Shown piece after piece: positions 1 through 5,940 of a stretch of DNA of 5,952 nucleotides. Source of the DNA: Bacillota bacterium (GTDB lineage: Bacteria; Bacillota_E; Sulfobacillia; Sulfobacillales; Sulfobacillaceae). The position numbers were made by a program, and so were the translations under genes. Where the stretch lies: positions 1 to 5,952 of the forward strand of contig JAKAAL010000300.1 in NCBI GenBank assembly GCA_021802375.1, given 5' to 3'. Position 1 is the first letter of the stretch; the number at the start of each line of letters is the position of its first letter. Below the pieces are notes generated by a model, which saw only the letters and a program-made list of their open reading frames with translations, did not search any database and was not told where the DNA came from.

Positions 1-456
1 GTGCTCTACTCATTGGCACAACAGGGTGAAGCTCCGAAGGCCCTTGGTCGTCTCAACAAAAAGGGGCTCCCCACCCGCGCCATCTGGACCAGCGCAGCAC
101 TCCTTGCCTTAACCATCCTCCTAGCCTATGTCTTGCCCAAAAAGGCCTACAGCTACCTCGTCACCGCAACCGGCTTCCAGGCGATGTTCATCTGGCTGAT
201 GGTACTGCTCACCCAACGCTTTTACCGCCCCTATTTGGAAAAGCACCATCCCGACAAGCTTACGCATAAGCTCTGGGGATTTCCCTATACCACCTATTTC
301 GTGATGGCCGTCGTCTTGGCAGCCATGGCTGTGTCACCGTTCGCCAAGGGGGAACTGGTGGGAGCCGTAGTCGGCTTGGGGGGTATCGCCATCGCGCTCT
401 TGGTCTGGATCTTCCTGCGTCATCGACTATCGCCGGAAAAGGCTACCACCACTTAA
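1..456 (+). CDS. APC-family amino acid permease, C-terminal part (5' end outside window)
   Basis: This is the last 151 codons of an integral membrane amino acid transporter of the APC superfamily, which probably imports an amino acid by proton symport. The GTG at position 1 is only the window edge and reads as an internal Val; full members have about 450-480 residues. The visible part begins with a cytoplasmic loop, LYSLAQQGEAPKALGRLNKKGLPTRA (about 2-27), whose LAxQGxAPKxLxxLNKxGxPTRA pattern is typical of Bacillus-type permeases (GabP/AapA/AnsP-like) just before transmembrane helix 9. Four hydrophobic segments follow, at about residues 27-46, 52-72, 97-115 and 118-140, fitting TM9-TM12 of a 12-helix fold. 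A short basic tail, RHRLSPEKATTT, ends at a TAA (454-456). Substrate specificity lies mostly in the missing N-terminal helices, so no gene symbol is given. The gene converges on the minus-strand rRNA methyltransferase gene with only 5 bases between stop codons. Confidence 0.88.
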   Translation: MLYSLAQQGEAPKALGRLNKKGLPTRAIWTSAALLALTILLAYVLPKKAYSYLVTATGFQAMFIWLMVLLTQRFYRPYLEKHHPDKLTHKLWGFPYTTYFVMAVVLAAMAVSPFAKGELVGAVVGLGGIAIALLVWIFLRHRLSPEKATTT

Positions 457-457
457 A

Positions 458-479
458 TGCCTCATCGACGCAGGAGGCA
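458..479 (-). terminator. Weak hairpin at the convergent gene ends, possible terminator
   Basis: TGCCTC (458-463) and GAGGCA (474-479) form a perfect 6-bp stem around a 10-base loop, overlapping the stop codon of the minus-strand methyltransferase gene. Read on the minus strand the hairpin is followed by TTTAA, a very short T-rich stretch; on the plus strand no T tract follows. It is the only inverted repeat I noticed where the five-gene unit and the permease meet. The stem is short and the T tract poor, so it may be chance, or termination may lie further inside the opposing gene. Confidence 0.22.
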
Positions 480-1820
480 GGATGCAACCTCAACGTGATC
501 GGTTCGGGGGAACATATCGACGGGAATGGCTTGGGCGATTTGAAACGAGTCGGTCAGAGACTCCGCGTCTCGAGCCCATGTGTCGGGATTGCAGCTGACA
601 TAAATGATACGGCCCGGCCGTAAGTCCTTGAGTTGCTGAATAACCTCGGGATTGAGGCCAGCGCGCGGCGGATCCACAATGACCGCATCCGGAGGCGCCT
701 TTTGCTCCCTCACCCATTGCGCAATCAAGTCCTCCACGCGGCCGGCATCGATGGCCACATTCTCAATGTGGTTTAGAGCAAAATTCTGGCGCGCATCCCG
801 GACCGCGTCCGCGTTCACTTCCAAGGCTCGCACAAAACGGGCGCGGCCGGCCGCCAGAGCCGCCAGCGTCCCAACACCCGAATACAAGTCCCATACCTCG
901 CCCGTATGAGGCGGCAAAAATCCCAGTGCGGTTTCATAGAGCACTCCCACCTGAGTGGGATTCACCTGGAAAAACGAGGTGAAGGACAAACGGAACGACC
1001 GGCCCAAAATGACATCGGTTATGGTGTCTTGACCCCGCACCAATGTTGTGGTCGGCCCAAGAATGCGATTGGTGCGATCAGGATTGATGTTGACTCCAAT
1101 TCCTTGCACTTCTGGTACGAGACGCATGATCTCATCTGCCAGGGTTTCCAATGCCGGGTGCTCCTGACGAACTACCAACAATACCAGAATCTGCTGCTCT
1201 CGTCGTGAGGACCGGATCAACAGATGGCGCAGCACCCCGGTGTCATGGGCCTCATCATAGGGAGGCACGTTAAGGCGGTTGGCCATGGACTGCCCAACCG
1301 CCAGCACTTTGTTGATGAGCGGGTCTTGGATGTCGCAGTGGTCGGCGGGAATAACCTGGTGGGTGCCGCGGCGGTAAAGCCCCAGCACCGCATGGCCTGT
1401 ACTGCCGCCAAAGGGGAACTGCCCTTTATTACGGTATCCGTACGGGTCTTGACTTCCGCGAATGCGGCCCACAATCTCCGGATCGTGATGCGCGATGCGG
1501 CGCAAGGCTTCTTTGACCCGGCTTTCCTTATAAAGCAATTCCGCCTGATAGTCCCAATGCTGAAAACTGCATCCTCCGCATTCAGAAAATAGGGGGCATA
1601 TCGGCTCGATGCGCTCGGCGGCACTGCGCTGCCGGCGGATCAGGCGGGCGCGCACGAAGTTCTTGCGTTCTTCGGTCACCGCCGCGTCCACAAGTTCGCC
1701 AGGCAGAGCGCCCGGCACAAAGGCGAGCCGGCCATCAGCCAGCCGAGCCACTCCGTCGCCGGCTTGTCCCATGCGAAGAATCTCTAGGGTCTGATGCGCG
1801 CCGAGCCCTGATTCGCTCAT
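462..1820 (-). CDS. rlmD: 23S rRNA (uracil-5-)-methyltransferase, RlmD/RlmCD (RumA) type
   Basis: This cytosolic enzyme transfers a methyl group from SAM to C5 of a uridine in 23S rRNA (U1939, and in many Gram-positives also U747 by the same protein). The 452-residue length fits the family. Visible in order are an N-terminal TRAM RNA-binding domain (about 10-64), four Cys placed for a [4Fe-4S] cluster (Cys75, Cys81 and Cys84 in CPLFSECGGC, then Cys162 in DHCDIQ), and a FFQVNPTQ segment. The SAM-binding motif I, DLYSGVGT (311-318), has Ser where many relatives have Cys. Then come DPPRAGL (383-389), the catalytic nucleophile Cys410 in VSCNPDTWARD, and the conserved general-base Glu444 in DHVEVAS. 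The frame stays open upstream to 1922, but the ATG at 1820 is preferred: it gives a normal TRAM N-terminus and overlaps the ldc stop as ATGA. No Shine-Dalgarno precedes it, so translation probably depends on ribosomes finishing ldc. Whether the target is U1939 alone or also U747 cannot be read from the sequence; rlmCD would be the other name. Confidence 0.95.
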   Translation of the reverse strand: MSESGLGAHQTLEILRMGQAGDGVARLADGRLAFVPGALPGELVDAAVTEERKNFVRARLIRRQRSAAERIEPICPLFSECGGCSFQHWDYQAELLYKESRVKEALRRIAHHDPEIVGRIRGSQDPYGYRNKGQFPFGGSTGHAVLGLYRRGTHQVIPADHCDIQDPLINKVLAVGQSMANRLNVPPYDEAHDTGVLRHLLIRSSRREQQILVLLVVRQEHPALETLADEIMRLVPEVQGIGVNINPDRTNRILGPTTTLVRGQDTITDVILGRSFRLSFTSFFQVNPTQVGVLYETALGFLPPHTGEVWDLYSGVGTLAALAAGRARFVRALEVNADAVRDARQNFALNHIENVAIDAGRVEDLIAQWVREQKAPPDAVIVDPPRAGLNPEVIQQLKDLRPGRIIYVSCNPDTWARDAESLTDSFQIAQAIPVDMFPRTDHVEVASCLLRR

Positions 1821-2725
1821 CGGTTCATCAGGAGACGCACGTGTCCAGTTGGCTCGATGGCCAATGGCGTTCCCAGCGGCAAAGAGAACATGGGCTCGGA
1901 ATGACCGGACTTCAGTCCCCACCAGGCGGGGATCCCCTGAAGGAGGGCGATGTCCCGCACCAAGGATTTCACCGCCTCATCCTTCGGTTCAGCATCGAAC
2001 AGCGCCTCACCGAATACGATGCCCCGCACTTGATCCAGAATCCCGGCCAAGCGGAGTTGCTGCAGCATGCGGTCGATCCGATAGGGCTTTTCGTGGACTT
2101 CCTCAAGATACAGCACCGAACCATCCCAGTCCGGTTGGTATGGCGTGCCTACCAACGCCGAAACCAGCGCCAGGTTCCCGCCATGCCAAGGGGCCACCAC
2201 AGTCTCCCGGATGGGATTGGCCAAACATTCCATGGGGTGCGGGGTGATCTCCTCCAGTTCCCCTGCCAAGAGTTGCAAGAGAGATTCGCCCGTGGGTCCC
2301 TCAAGTTGGCTGTGGGCATTTGGACCATGTATGGATGTCCAGCCTATGCTGGCTAGCGTGTTGTGCAAGGCCGTAATGTCGCTGAATCCTATGACTGGTT
2401 TGGGATTCTCCTGTTGGATCCGTCCCAGGTCCAGGTATGGCAAAAGCCGCATGGTACCGTATCCACCGCGTGCCGCCAGCACCACATCGACAGCCGGATC
2501 CGTCAACGCCGCCGTCAAATCCTCGCTCCGCTCCCGATCACCGCCCGCGAGATGCAGCACGTCATTGTCGCGTTCAAAGAGATGCTCGCCGTAACTCACT
2601 TGAAATCCTTGTGACTCCAGCCATTGGCGGCACGATTCGATAGCCTTGGCATTGACGGAACTCGCCAAGGGAACAATGCGCCAATGGGATCCGGGCCTGA
2701 TGCTACTGAGCCGTGTTGTAGTCAT
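1817..2725 (-). CDS. LD-carboxypeptidase, peptidase family S66 (LdcA type)
   Basis: This serine peptidase is predicted to remove the terminal D-Ala from L-Ala-D-Glu-diamino acid-D-Ala tetrapeptides by cutting the L,D bond, a step in murein peptide recycling. No signal peptide is seen, so it should act in the cytoplasm on imported or released peptides. Landmarks (302-residue numbering) are ARGGYGTMRLLPYLD (85-99), the nucleophile Ser115 in IGFSDITALH, HGP at 133-135, HGGNLAL (181-187), Glu208 in YLEEVHEKPYRIDRML, and His275 in KSGHSEP. These match the Ser-Glu-His triad of the family, and the length is typical (about 300). The RGGYG motif favours LdcA over the related microcin-immunity protein MccF. 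Two starts are possible. ATG 2725 has AAAGGA 11 bases upstream and is preferred. ATG 2737 would add MSYT but sits directly against AAAGG with no spacer. The gene overlaps the gatB 3' end and shares ATGA with the methyltransferase start. The symbol ldcA would be reasonable by family, but I leave it blank because the substrate is not shown. Confidence 0.93.
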   Translation of the reverse strand: MTTTRLSSIRPGSHWRIVPLASSVNAKAIESCRQWLESQGFQVSYGEHLFERDNDVLHLAGGDRERSEDLTAALTDPAVDVVLAARGGYGTMRLLPYLDLGRIQQENPKPVIGFSDITALHNTLASIGWTSIHGPNAHSQLEGPTGESLLQLLAGELEEITPHPMECLANPIRETVVAPWHGGNLALVSALVGTPYQPDWDGSVLYLEEVHEKPYRIDRMLQQLRLAGILDQVRGIVFGEALFDAEPKDEAVKSLVRDIALLQGIPAWWGLKSGHSEPMFSLPLGTPLAIEPTGHVRLLMNR

Positions 2726-4178
2726 GGTGTATGACATCCTTTAGCAATTGATTGACAAGATCGGGTTTGGCCTGTCCACGCGTTTGCTTCATCACCTGCC
2801 CCACCAAAAAGGCCAAGGCCTTTTCCTTTCCCGAAAGGTAGTCCTGAATCACGGCCGGGTGCTGCTTCAGCACCTCTTCCACAATCGAGCGAATGGCTCC
2901 CTCGTCCGTGATCTGGCTCATCCCCTTCTCCTTCACAACCTCCTCTGCGCGTTTTCCCGTCTCGAACATGGCTTCCAAGACCTCTTTGGCCATGCGTCCA
3001 GAGATCTTGCCGGATCCAATAAGCTCCAACAGTTCCACCAGACCATCAGGACCAACGGCCGCCTTGGCGTAGCTTTCGCCACGCGCGTTAATCAATCGAG
3101 CGACGTCCGACAGCATCCAGTTGGTCACCAGGCGGTCATCTTCGAAGCGTTCCGTGGCCTGCAGCCAATATTGATAGGCTTCCCGATCCAATACGAGAAC
3201 TTCCGCGTCTTTGGGGGGAATGCCACGGGACACCAATGCCTCCCGAATGGCATCCGGCAACGCAGGCAACGCCTGACGCACACTCTCGATCCACTCGGCC
3301 GACAGCACCAAGGGGGGCAAGTCCGGTTCCGGGAAATAGCGGTAGTCGTTGGCTTCTTCCTTGCTGCGTTGACTGTAGGTACGCCCCGTGGCGTCGTCAA
3401 AGCCGCGCGTTTCCTTGACAATCCGCTCGCCCCGGAGGAGCATCTCGGCTTGACGCTCCACCTCGTACTCGATGCCCCGTTGAACGTTGCGAATCGAGTT
3501 CACGTTCTTGATTTCGACCCGGGAGAGATCCTCCAGGGCACCTTCGTATCCGACTGGACGCAACGACACGTTGGCGTCGCATCGCATGGATCCTTCCTCC
3601 ATGCGGAGATCCGAGACGTCAAGATAGCTTAGAATTGCGCGCAACTCGGTGAGATAGAGCCTCGCCTCCTCAGCTGAGCGAAGATCCGGCTCCGAGACGA
3701 TTTCAATCAACGGAACCCCTGCCCGGTTCAGGTCCACCAGAGATCCCGTCGCATCCCCCAGGCGCTGTCCAAGGTGATTCAACTTGCCCGCGTCCTCTTC
3801 AACATGGATGCGCCGGATGCCGATCCGACGGCCTTCCCCCGACGCCGGCCGAATGGTGACCCACCCGTATTCGGCCAAGGGCTCATCGAACTGAGAAATC
3901 TGATAGGCCTTCGGCAAGTCCGGATAAAAATATTGCTTCCGATCAAACTTGGAAAACGGCCTCACTTCGCAATTCAACGCCAAGGCCGACCGGACGGCCA
4001 AGTGGATGGCTTCCCGGTTGAGCACCGGCAAAACGCCCGGCATCCCCAAGCAGACCGGACAGGTATGGGAATTGGGATCCGCACCAAAGGCGGCCTCGCA
4101 CCCGCAAAAAAGCTTCGTTGCCGTCTTCAACTCGACGTGCACTTCCAGCCCGACAATCACCTCATAGTCACGGCTCAT
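2703..4178 (-). CDS. gatB: Aspartyl/glutamyl-tRNA(Asn/Gln) amidotransferase subunit B
   Basis: GatB is the tRNA-binding kinase/transamidase subunit of cytosolic GatCAB. It activates Glu on tRNA(Gln) or Asp on tRNA(Asn) with ATP, then amidates it with ammonia channelled from GatA. The 491-residue product shows the family landmarks in order: GLEVHVEL (10-17), the zinc-site cysteines Cys25, Cys27, Cys40 and Cys43 (CGC and CPVC), and EEDAGKLNH (127-135). The signature VDLNRAGVPLIEIVSEPDL is at 148-166, followed by GSMRCDANVSLRP (196-208), VEIKNVNS (221-228) and DYRYFPEPDLPPL (278-290). A helical domain follows, then a C-terminal YqeY-like tRNA-contacting tail (about 345-491) ending in KQTRGQAKPDLVNQLL. 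About a dozen residues (KDVIHHDYNTAQ) follow LVNQLL; they overlap the ldc start and make the tail slightly long. The ATG overlaps the gatA stop as ATGA and has a strong Shine-Dalgarno inside gatA. The frame is complete and no key residue is missing. Confidence 0.98.
   Translation of the reverse strand: MSRDYEVIVGLEVHVELKTATKLFCGCEAAFGADPNSHTCPVCLGMPGVLPVLNREAIHLAVRSALALNCEVRPFSKFDRKQYFYPDLPKAYQISQFDEPLAEYGWVTIRPASGEGRRIGIRRIHVEEDAGKLNHLGQRLGDATGSLVDLNRAGVPLIEIVSEPDLRSAEEARLYLTELRAILSYLDVSDLRMEEGSMRCDANVSLRPVGYEGALEDLSRVEIKNVNSIRNVQRGIEYEVERQAEMLLRGERIVKETRGFDDATGRTYSQRSKEEANDYRYFPEPDLPPLVLSAEWIESVRQALPALPDAIREALVSRGIPPKDAEVLVLDREAYQYWLQATERFEDDRLVTNWMLSDVARLINARGESYAKAAVGPDGLVELLELIGSGKISGRMAKEVLEAMFETGKRAEEVVKEKGMSQITDEGAIRSIVEEVLKQHPAVIQDYLSGKEKALAFLVGQVMKQTRGQAKPDLVNQLLKDVIHHDYNTAQ
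2737..2742 (-). promoter_or_regulatory. Probable ribosome-binding site of the LD-carboxypeptidase gene
   Basis: AAAGGA on the minus strand lies 11 bases before ATG 2725, a slightly long spacing, and runs directly into the alternative ATG 2737. It lies in the last codons of gatB. It favours the shorter 302-residue protein, but coupling to gatB translation may matter more than this weak site. Confidence 0.5.
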
Positions 4179-5626
4179 GCTTTTACCTCCTCAGGCCATG
4201 GCATCGGCTGGAGCACTCGTTCCAACGTCTCGGCTGCATCCAGCAAAGCCGCATCAAAAAGGGGCGGAGCCAGCCATTGCAAACCAACCGGCAGCCCTGC
4301 CGCGAGCCCAGCCGGCATAGAAAGGCCTGGAATTCCGGCCAGGTTTGCGGTCACCGTGAAGATATCGCCCAAATACATTTTAATAGGGTCGTCGCTGCGC
4401 GCCCCGAGGACAAACGCGGTGTCAGGGGTCGTGGGCGTGACGATGTAGTCCACCGTTTGAAAGGCCTGGTCAAAGTCCTCGCGGATGCGCGTACGCACCT
4501 TCTGCGCCGTGAGATAGTAGGCATCGTAATAACCAGCCGACAGCGCATGTGTACCGAGCAACACGCGCCGCTTCACCTCGTCACCAAACCCCTCATCCCG
4601 TGTCGTTTCATACATATTCAGCAGGTCTCCCCCACTGGCCCTCATGCCGTAGCGCACCCCGTCGTAGCGAGACAAGTTGGAGGAGGCTTCCGCTGGAGCT
4701 ATAAGGTAGTAGGCAGCTATCGCATAGTCCGTATGTGGCAAGGAAATCTCCACGAGCTCGTGCCCGAGCCCTTGCAAGGATTCCAAGGCTTGATCAATCA
4801 CCCTGCGCACGCCGTCATCCATACCGTCCCCGAAAAACTCGCGCGGAAGACCGATGCGCCAGCGCTGTTCCTGGCTAGGAATCGGCTCCGCCACGTTAGT
4901 CAACGAGGTAGAGTCGTGGGGGTCTGATCCGTGAATGACCCCATACACCAAGCGACTGTCACGCAAAGACCGCGTCATCGGACCAATTTGGTCAAGACTG
5001 GATGCGAAGGCAATGAGACCGTAGCGCGACACCCGGCCGTAGGTCGGCTTCATGCCCACGACGCCGCAATAGCTGGCAGGTTGACGGATGGATCCGCCGG
5101 TGTCCGATCCGAGCGCCACCGGCACCATCCGAGCAGCGACGGCCGCCGCTGAACCGCCGCTGGATCCGCCCGGAACGCGTGTCGCATCCCACGGATTGCG
5201 GGTCGGATGGAACGCGGAATGCTCTGTCGACGAGCCCATTGCGAACTCATCCAGATTGGTCTTCCCGATGAGGATTGCCCCAGCATCCATCAGCTTGTCC
5301 ACGACAGTCGCGTCGTAGGGCGACAAAAACGCACCCAAAATTTTCGACCCAGCCGTCGTCGGCATGTGCCGCGTGACAATATTGTCCTTGAGGGCTACTG
5401 GAACCCCGGAAAGCGGCCGCCGGCGGCGCTCATCCAGCGTCCAGGCGTCCTCCTCGCGGGCCCGCCTTAGAGCCCCCTCGGCGTCGACAAAGAGAAAGGC
5501 TCCTATCGTTGAATCCCATGCTTGAATGCGATCCAAGTGCGCTTTGACAATAGCTTCGGCGGATATTGCCCCGGACGCAAACTGCTCGTGCAATGCATAG
5601 GCATCCATGGCCCACAGCTCACTCAC
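4175..5626 (-). CDS. gatA: Aspartyl/glutamyl-tRNA(Asn/Gln) amidotransferase subunit A (amidase)
   Basis: GatA is the amidase-signature subunit of GatCAB and releases ammonia from glutamine or asparagine for use by GatB. The 483-residue product carries the Lys-cisSer-Ser triad: Lys80 in ALKDNI, Ser155 in PGGSSGGSAAA, and nucleophile Ser179 in GSDTGGSIRQPASYCG. The spacings equal those remembered for Staphylococcus aureus GatA (79/154/178). KTNLDEFAMGSSTEHS, GMKPTYGRVSRYGLIAFASS and the C-terminal GIPGLSMPAG and GLPVGLQWLAP segments are all typical of GatA rather than of other amidases. GTG 5626 is chosen as start because VSELWAMDAYALHEQF aligns with the usual GatA N-terminus and AAGGTGG lies 8 bases upstream. 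The frame is open to 5671, but MACFWCRVSW does not resemble the family, and ATG 5608 lacks a good ribosome site and would clip the first helix. It overlaps gatC by 8 bp and gatB by 4 bp. Confidence 0.98.
   Translation of the reverse strand: MSELWAMDAYALHEQFASGAISAEAIVKAHLDRIQAWDSTIGAFLFVDAEGALRRAREEDAWTLDERRRRPLSGVPVALKDNIVTRHMPTTAGSKILGAFLSPYDATVVDKLMDAGAILIGKTNLDEFAMGSSTEHSAFHPTRNPWDATRVPGGSSGGSAAAVAARMVPVALGSDTGGSIRQPASYCGVVGMKPTYGRVSRYGLIAFASSLDQIGPMTRSLRDSRLVYGVIHGSDPHDSTSLTNVAEPIPSQEQRWRIGLPREFFGDGMDDGVRRVIDQALESLQGLGHELVEISLPHTDYAIAAYYLIAPAEASSNLSRYDGVRYGMRASGGDLLNMYETTRDEGFGDEVKRRVLLGTHALSAGYYDAYYLTAQKVRTRIREDFDQAFQTVDYIVTPTTPDTAFVLGARSDDPIKMYLGDIFTVTANLAGIPGLSMPAGLAAGLPVGLQWLAPPLFDAALLDAAETLERVLQPMPWPEEVKA
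4185..4191 (-). promoter_or_regulatory. Perfect Shine-Dalgarno AGGAGGT for gatB, inside gatA
   Basis: On the minus strand AGGAGGT lies 6 bases before the gatB ATG and is itself the coding sequence for the penultimate GatA residues (Glu-Glu-Val). It matches the anti-Shine-Dalgarno of 16S rRNA without mismatch, so gatB can be started efficiently de novo as well as by coupling to gatA through the ATGA overlap. It is the strongest ribosome-binding site in the window. Confidence 0.9.
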
Positions 5627-5924
5627 CGCTCGCCCCACCTTCCATGATACGCGGCACCAGAAACATGCCATTCTCTACCACCGGACCATTCTTGGTCGCC
5701 TCGGCGATCCCGAGCGATGGCTCGGGACGGTCTTCGCGGAGCGGTGCATGGGTCTCAACCACATGCATGGTGGGACGTACCCCCTCCAAGTCGAGCTTCT
5801 GCAGCTGCGATACATAGGCCAAAACCCGATTCAAATCAGCACGCACCGGGCCTAGTTCATCGGGCGTCAAATGCAGTCGAGCCAAACGCGCCACATGTAA
5901 AATATCGGCGTCACTCAGGTCCAA
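5619..5924 (-). CDS. gatC: Aspartyl/glutamyl-tRNA(Asn/Gln) amidotransferase subunit C, TTG start
   Basis: GatC is the small non-catalytic subunit that wraps around the GatA-GatB interface and stabilises the amidotransferase. The 101-residue product matches the family from end to end: an N-terminal helix with DILHVARLARLHL (about 7-19), a second helix DLNRVLAYVSQLQKLDL (30-46), the linker PTMHVVETHAPLREDRPEPSL, and the closing segment ATKNGPVVENGMFLVPRIME. The start is TTG (5924-5922), giving MDLSDADILHVARLARL, the expected N-terminal length. A G-rich Shine-Dalgarno lies 7 bases upstream. An ATG at 5931 is out of frame and stops after six codons. In frame, a TAA at 5943-5945 lies seven codons upstream of the TTG, and no ATG or GTG lies between them. 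As first gene of the overlapping unit, its promoter and any leader regulation would lie beyond the right edge of the window. Confidence 0.96.
   Translation of the reverse strand: MDLSDADILHVARLARLHLTPDELGPVRADLNRVLAYVSQLQKLDLEGVRPTMHVVETHAPLREDRPEPSLGIAEATKNGPVVENGMFLVPRIMEGGASGE
5635..5641 (-). promoter_or_regulatory. Ribosome-binding site deciding the GTG start of gatA
   Basis: On the minus strand AAGGTGG (one mismatch to AAGGAGG) lies 8 bases before GTG 5626, within the last codons of gatC (Met-Glu-Gly-Gly). No comparable site stands before the frame start at 5671 or before ATG 5608, so this site supports the 483-residue GatA. Confidence 0.7.
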
Positions 5925-5931
5925 AAGCCAT

Positions 5932-5940
5932 ACCCCCCTA
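5932..5940 (-). promoter_or_regulatory. G-rich Shine-Dalgarno for the TTG start of gatC
   Basis: On the minus strand the sequence is TAGGGGGGT. The GGGGGT part can pair with the anti-Shine-Dalgarno CCUCC region through one G-U wobble, and it ends 7 bases before TTG 5924. The out-of-frame ATG at 5931 abuts this site with no spacer, so the ribosome would be placed at the TTG. The run of six Gs could also be a slippage-prone tract. Confidence 0.65.

Noticed and set aside
1..456. A complete small 151-residue membrane protein starting at GTG 1
   Set aside because: The first residues are the internal loop before TM9 of APC permeases, and the window edge cuts the frame, so this is a permease C-terminus and neither a separate gene nor evidence of a pseudogene.
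1821..1922. N-terminal extension of the methyltransferase by 34 residues to ATG 1922
   Set aside because: The extra residues lie inside ldc, do not resemble the family, and come before a normal TRAM start. ATG 1820 with the ATGA overlap is the better choice.
1817..2725. MccF-like immunity protein against microcin C-type aspartyl-adenylate mimics, which would fit an operon acting on Asp-tRNA
   Set aside because: The protein has the RGGYG motif and about 300-residue length of LdcA-type enzymes rather than the features I recall for MccF (IGG at that place, longer substrate loop), and no microcin genes are nearby. A phylogeny against both groups would settle it.
2748..3632. A 294-codon open frame on the plus strand, antisense to gatB
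   Set aside because: It lies wholly inside the well-supported gatB frame, its translation shows no recognisable domain and has irregular composition, and long antisense open frames are common opposite conserved genes of this GC content.
4118..4927. A 269-codon open frame on the plus strand, antisense to gatA
   Set aside because: It is opposite the conserved gatA frame and rich in Arg and His in the way of a shadow frame. It has no family resemblance and no convincing ribosome site.
5627..5671. N-terminal extension of GatA to ATG 5671
   Set aside because: The added MACFWCRVSW stretch lies inside gatC, has no ribosome site and is unlike GatA N-termini. GTG 5626 gives the family's usual length and start.
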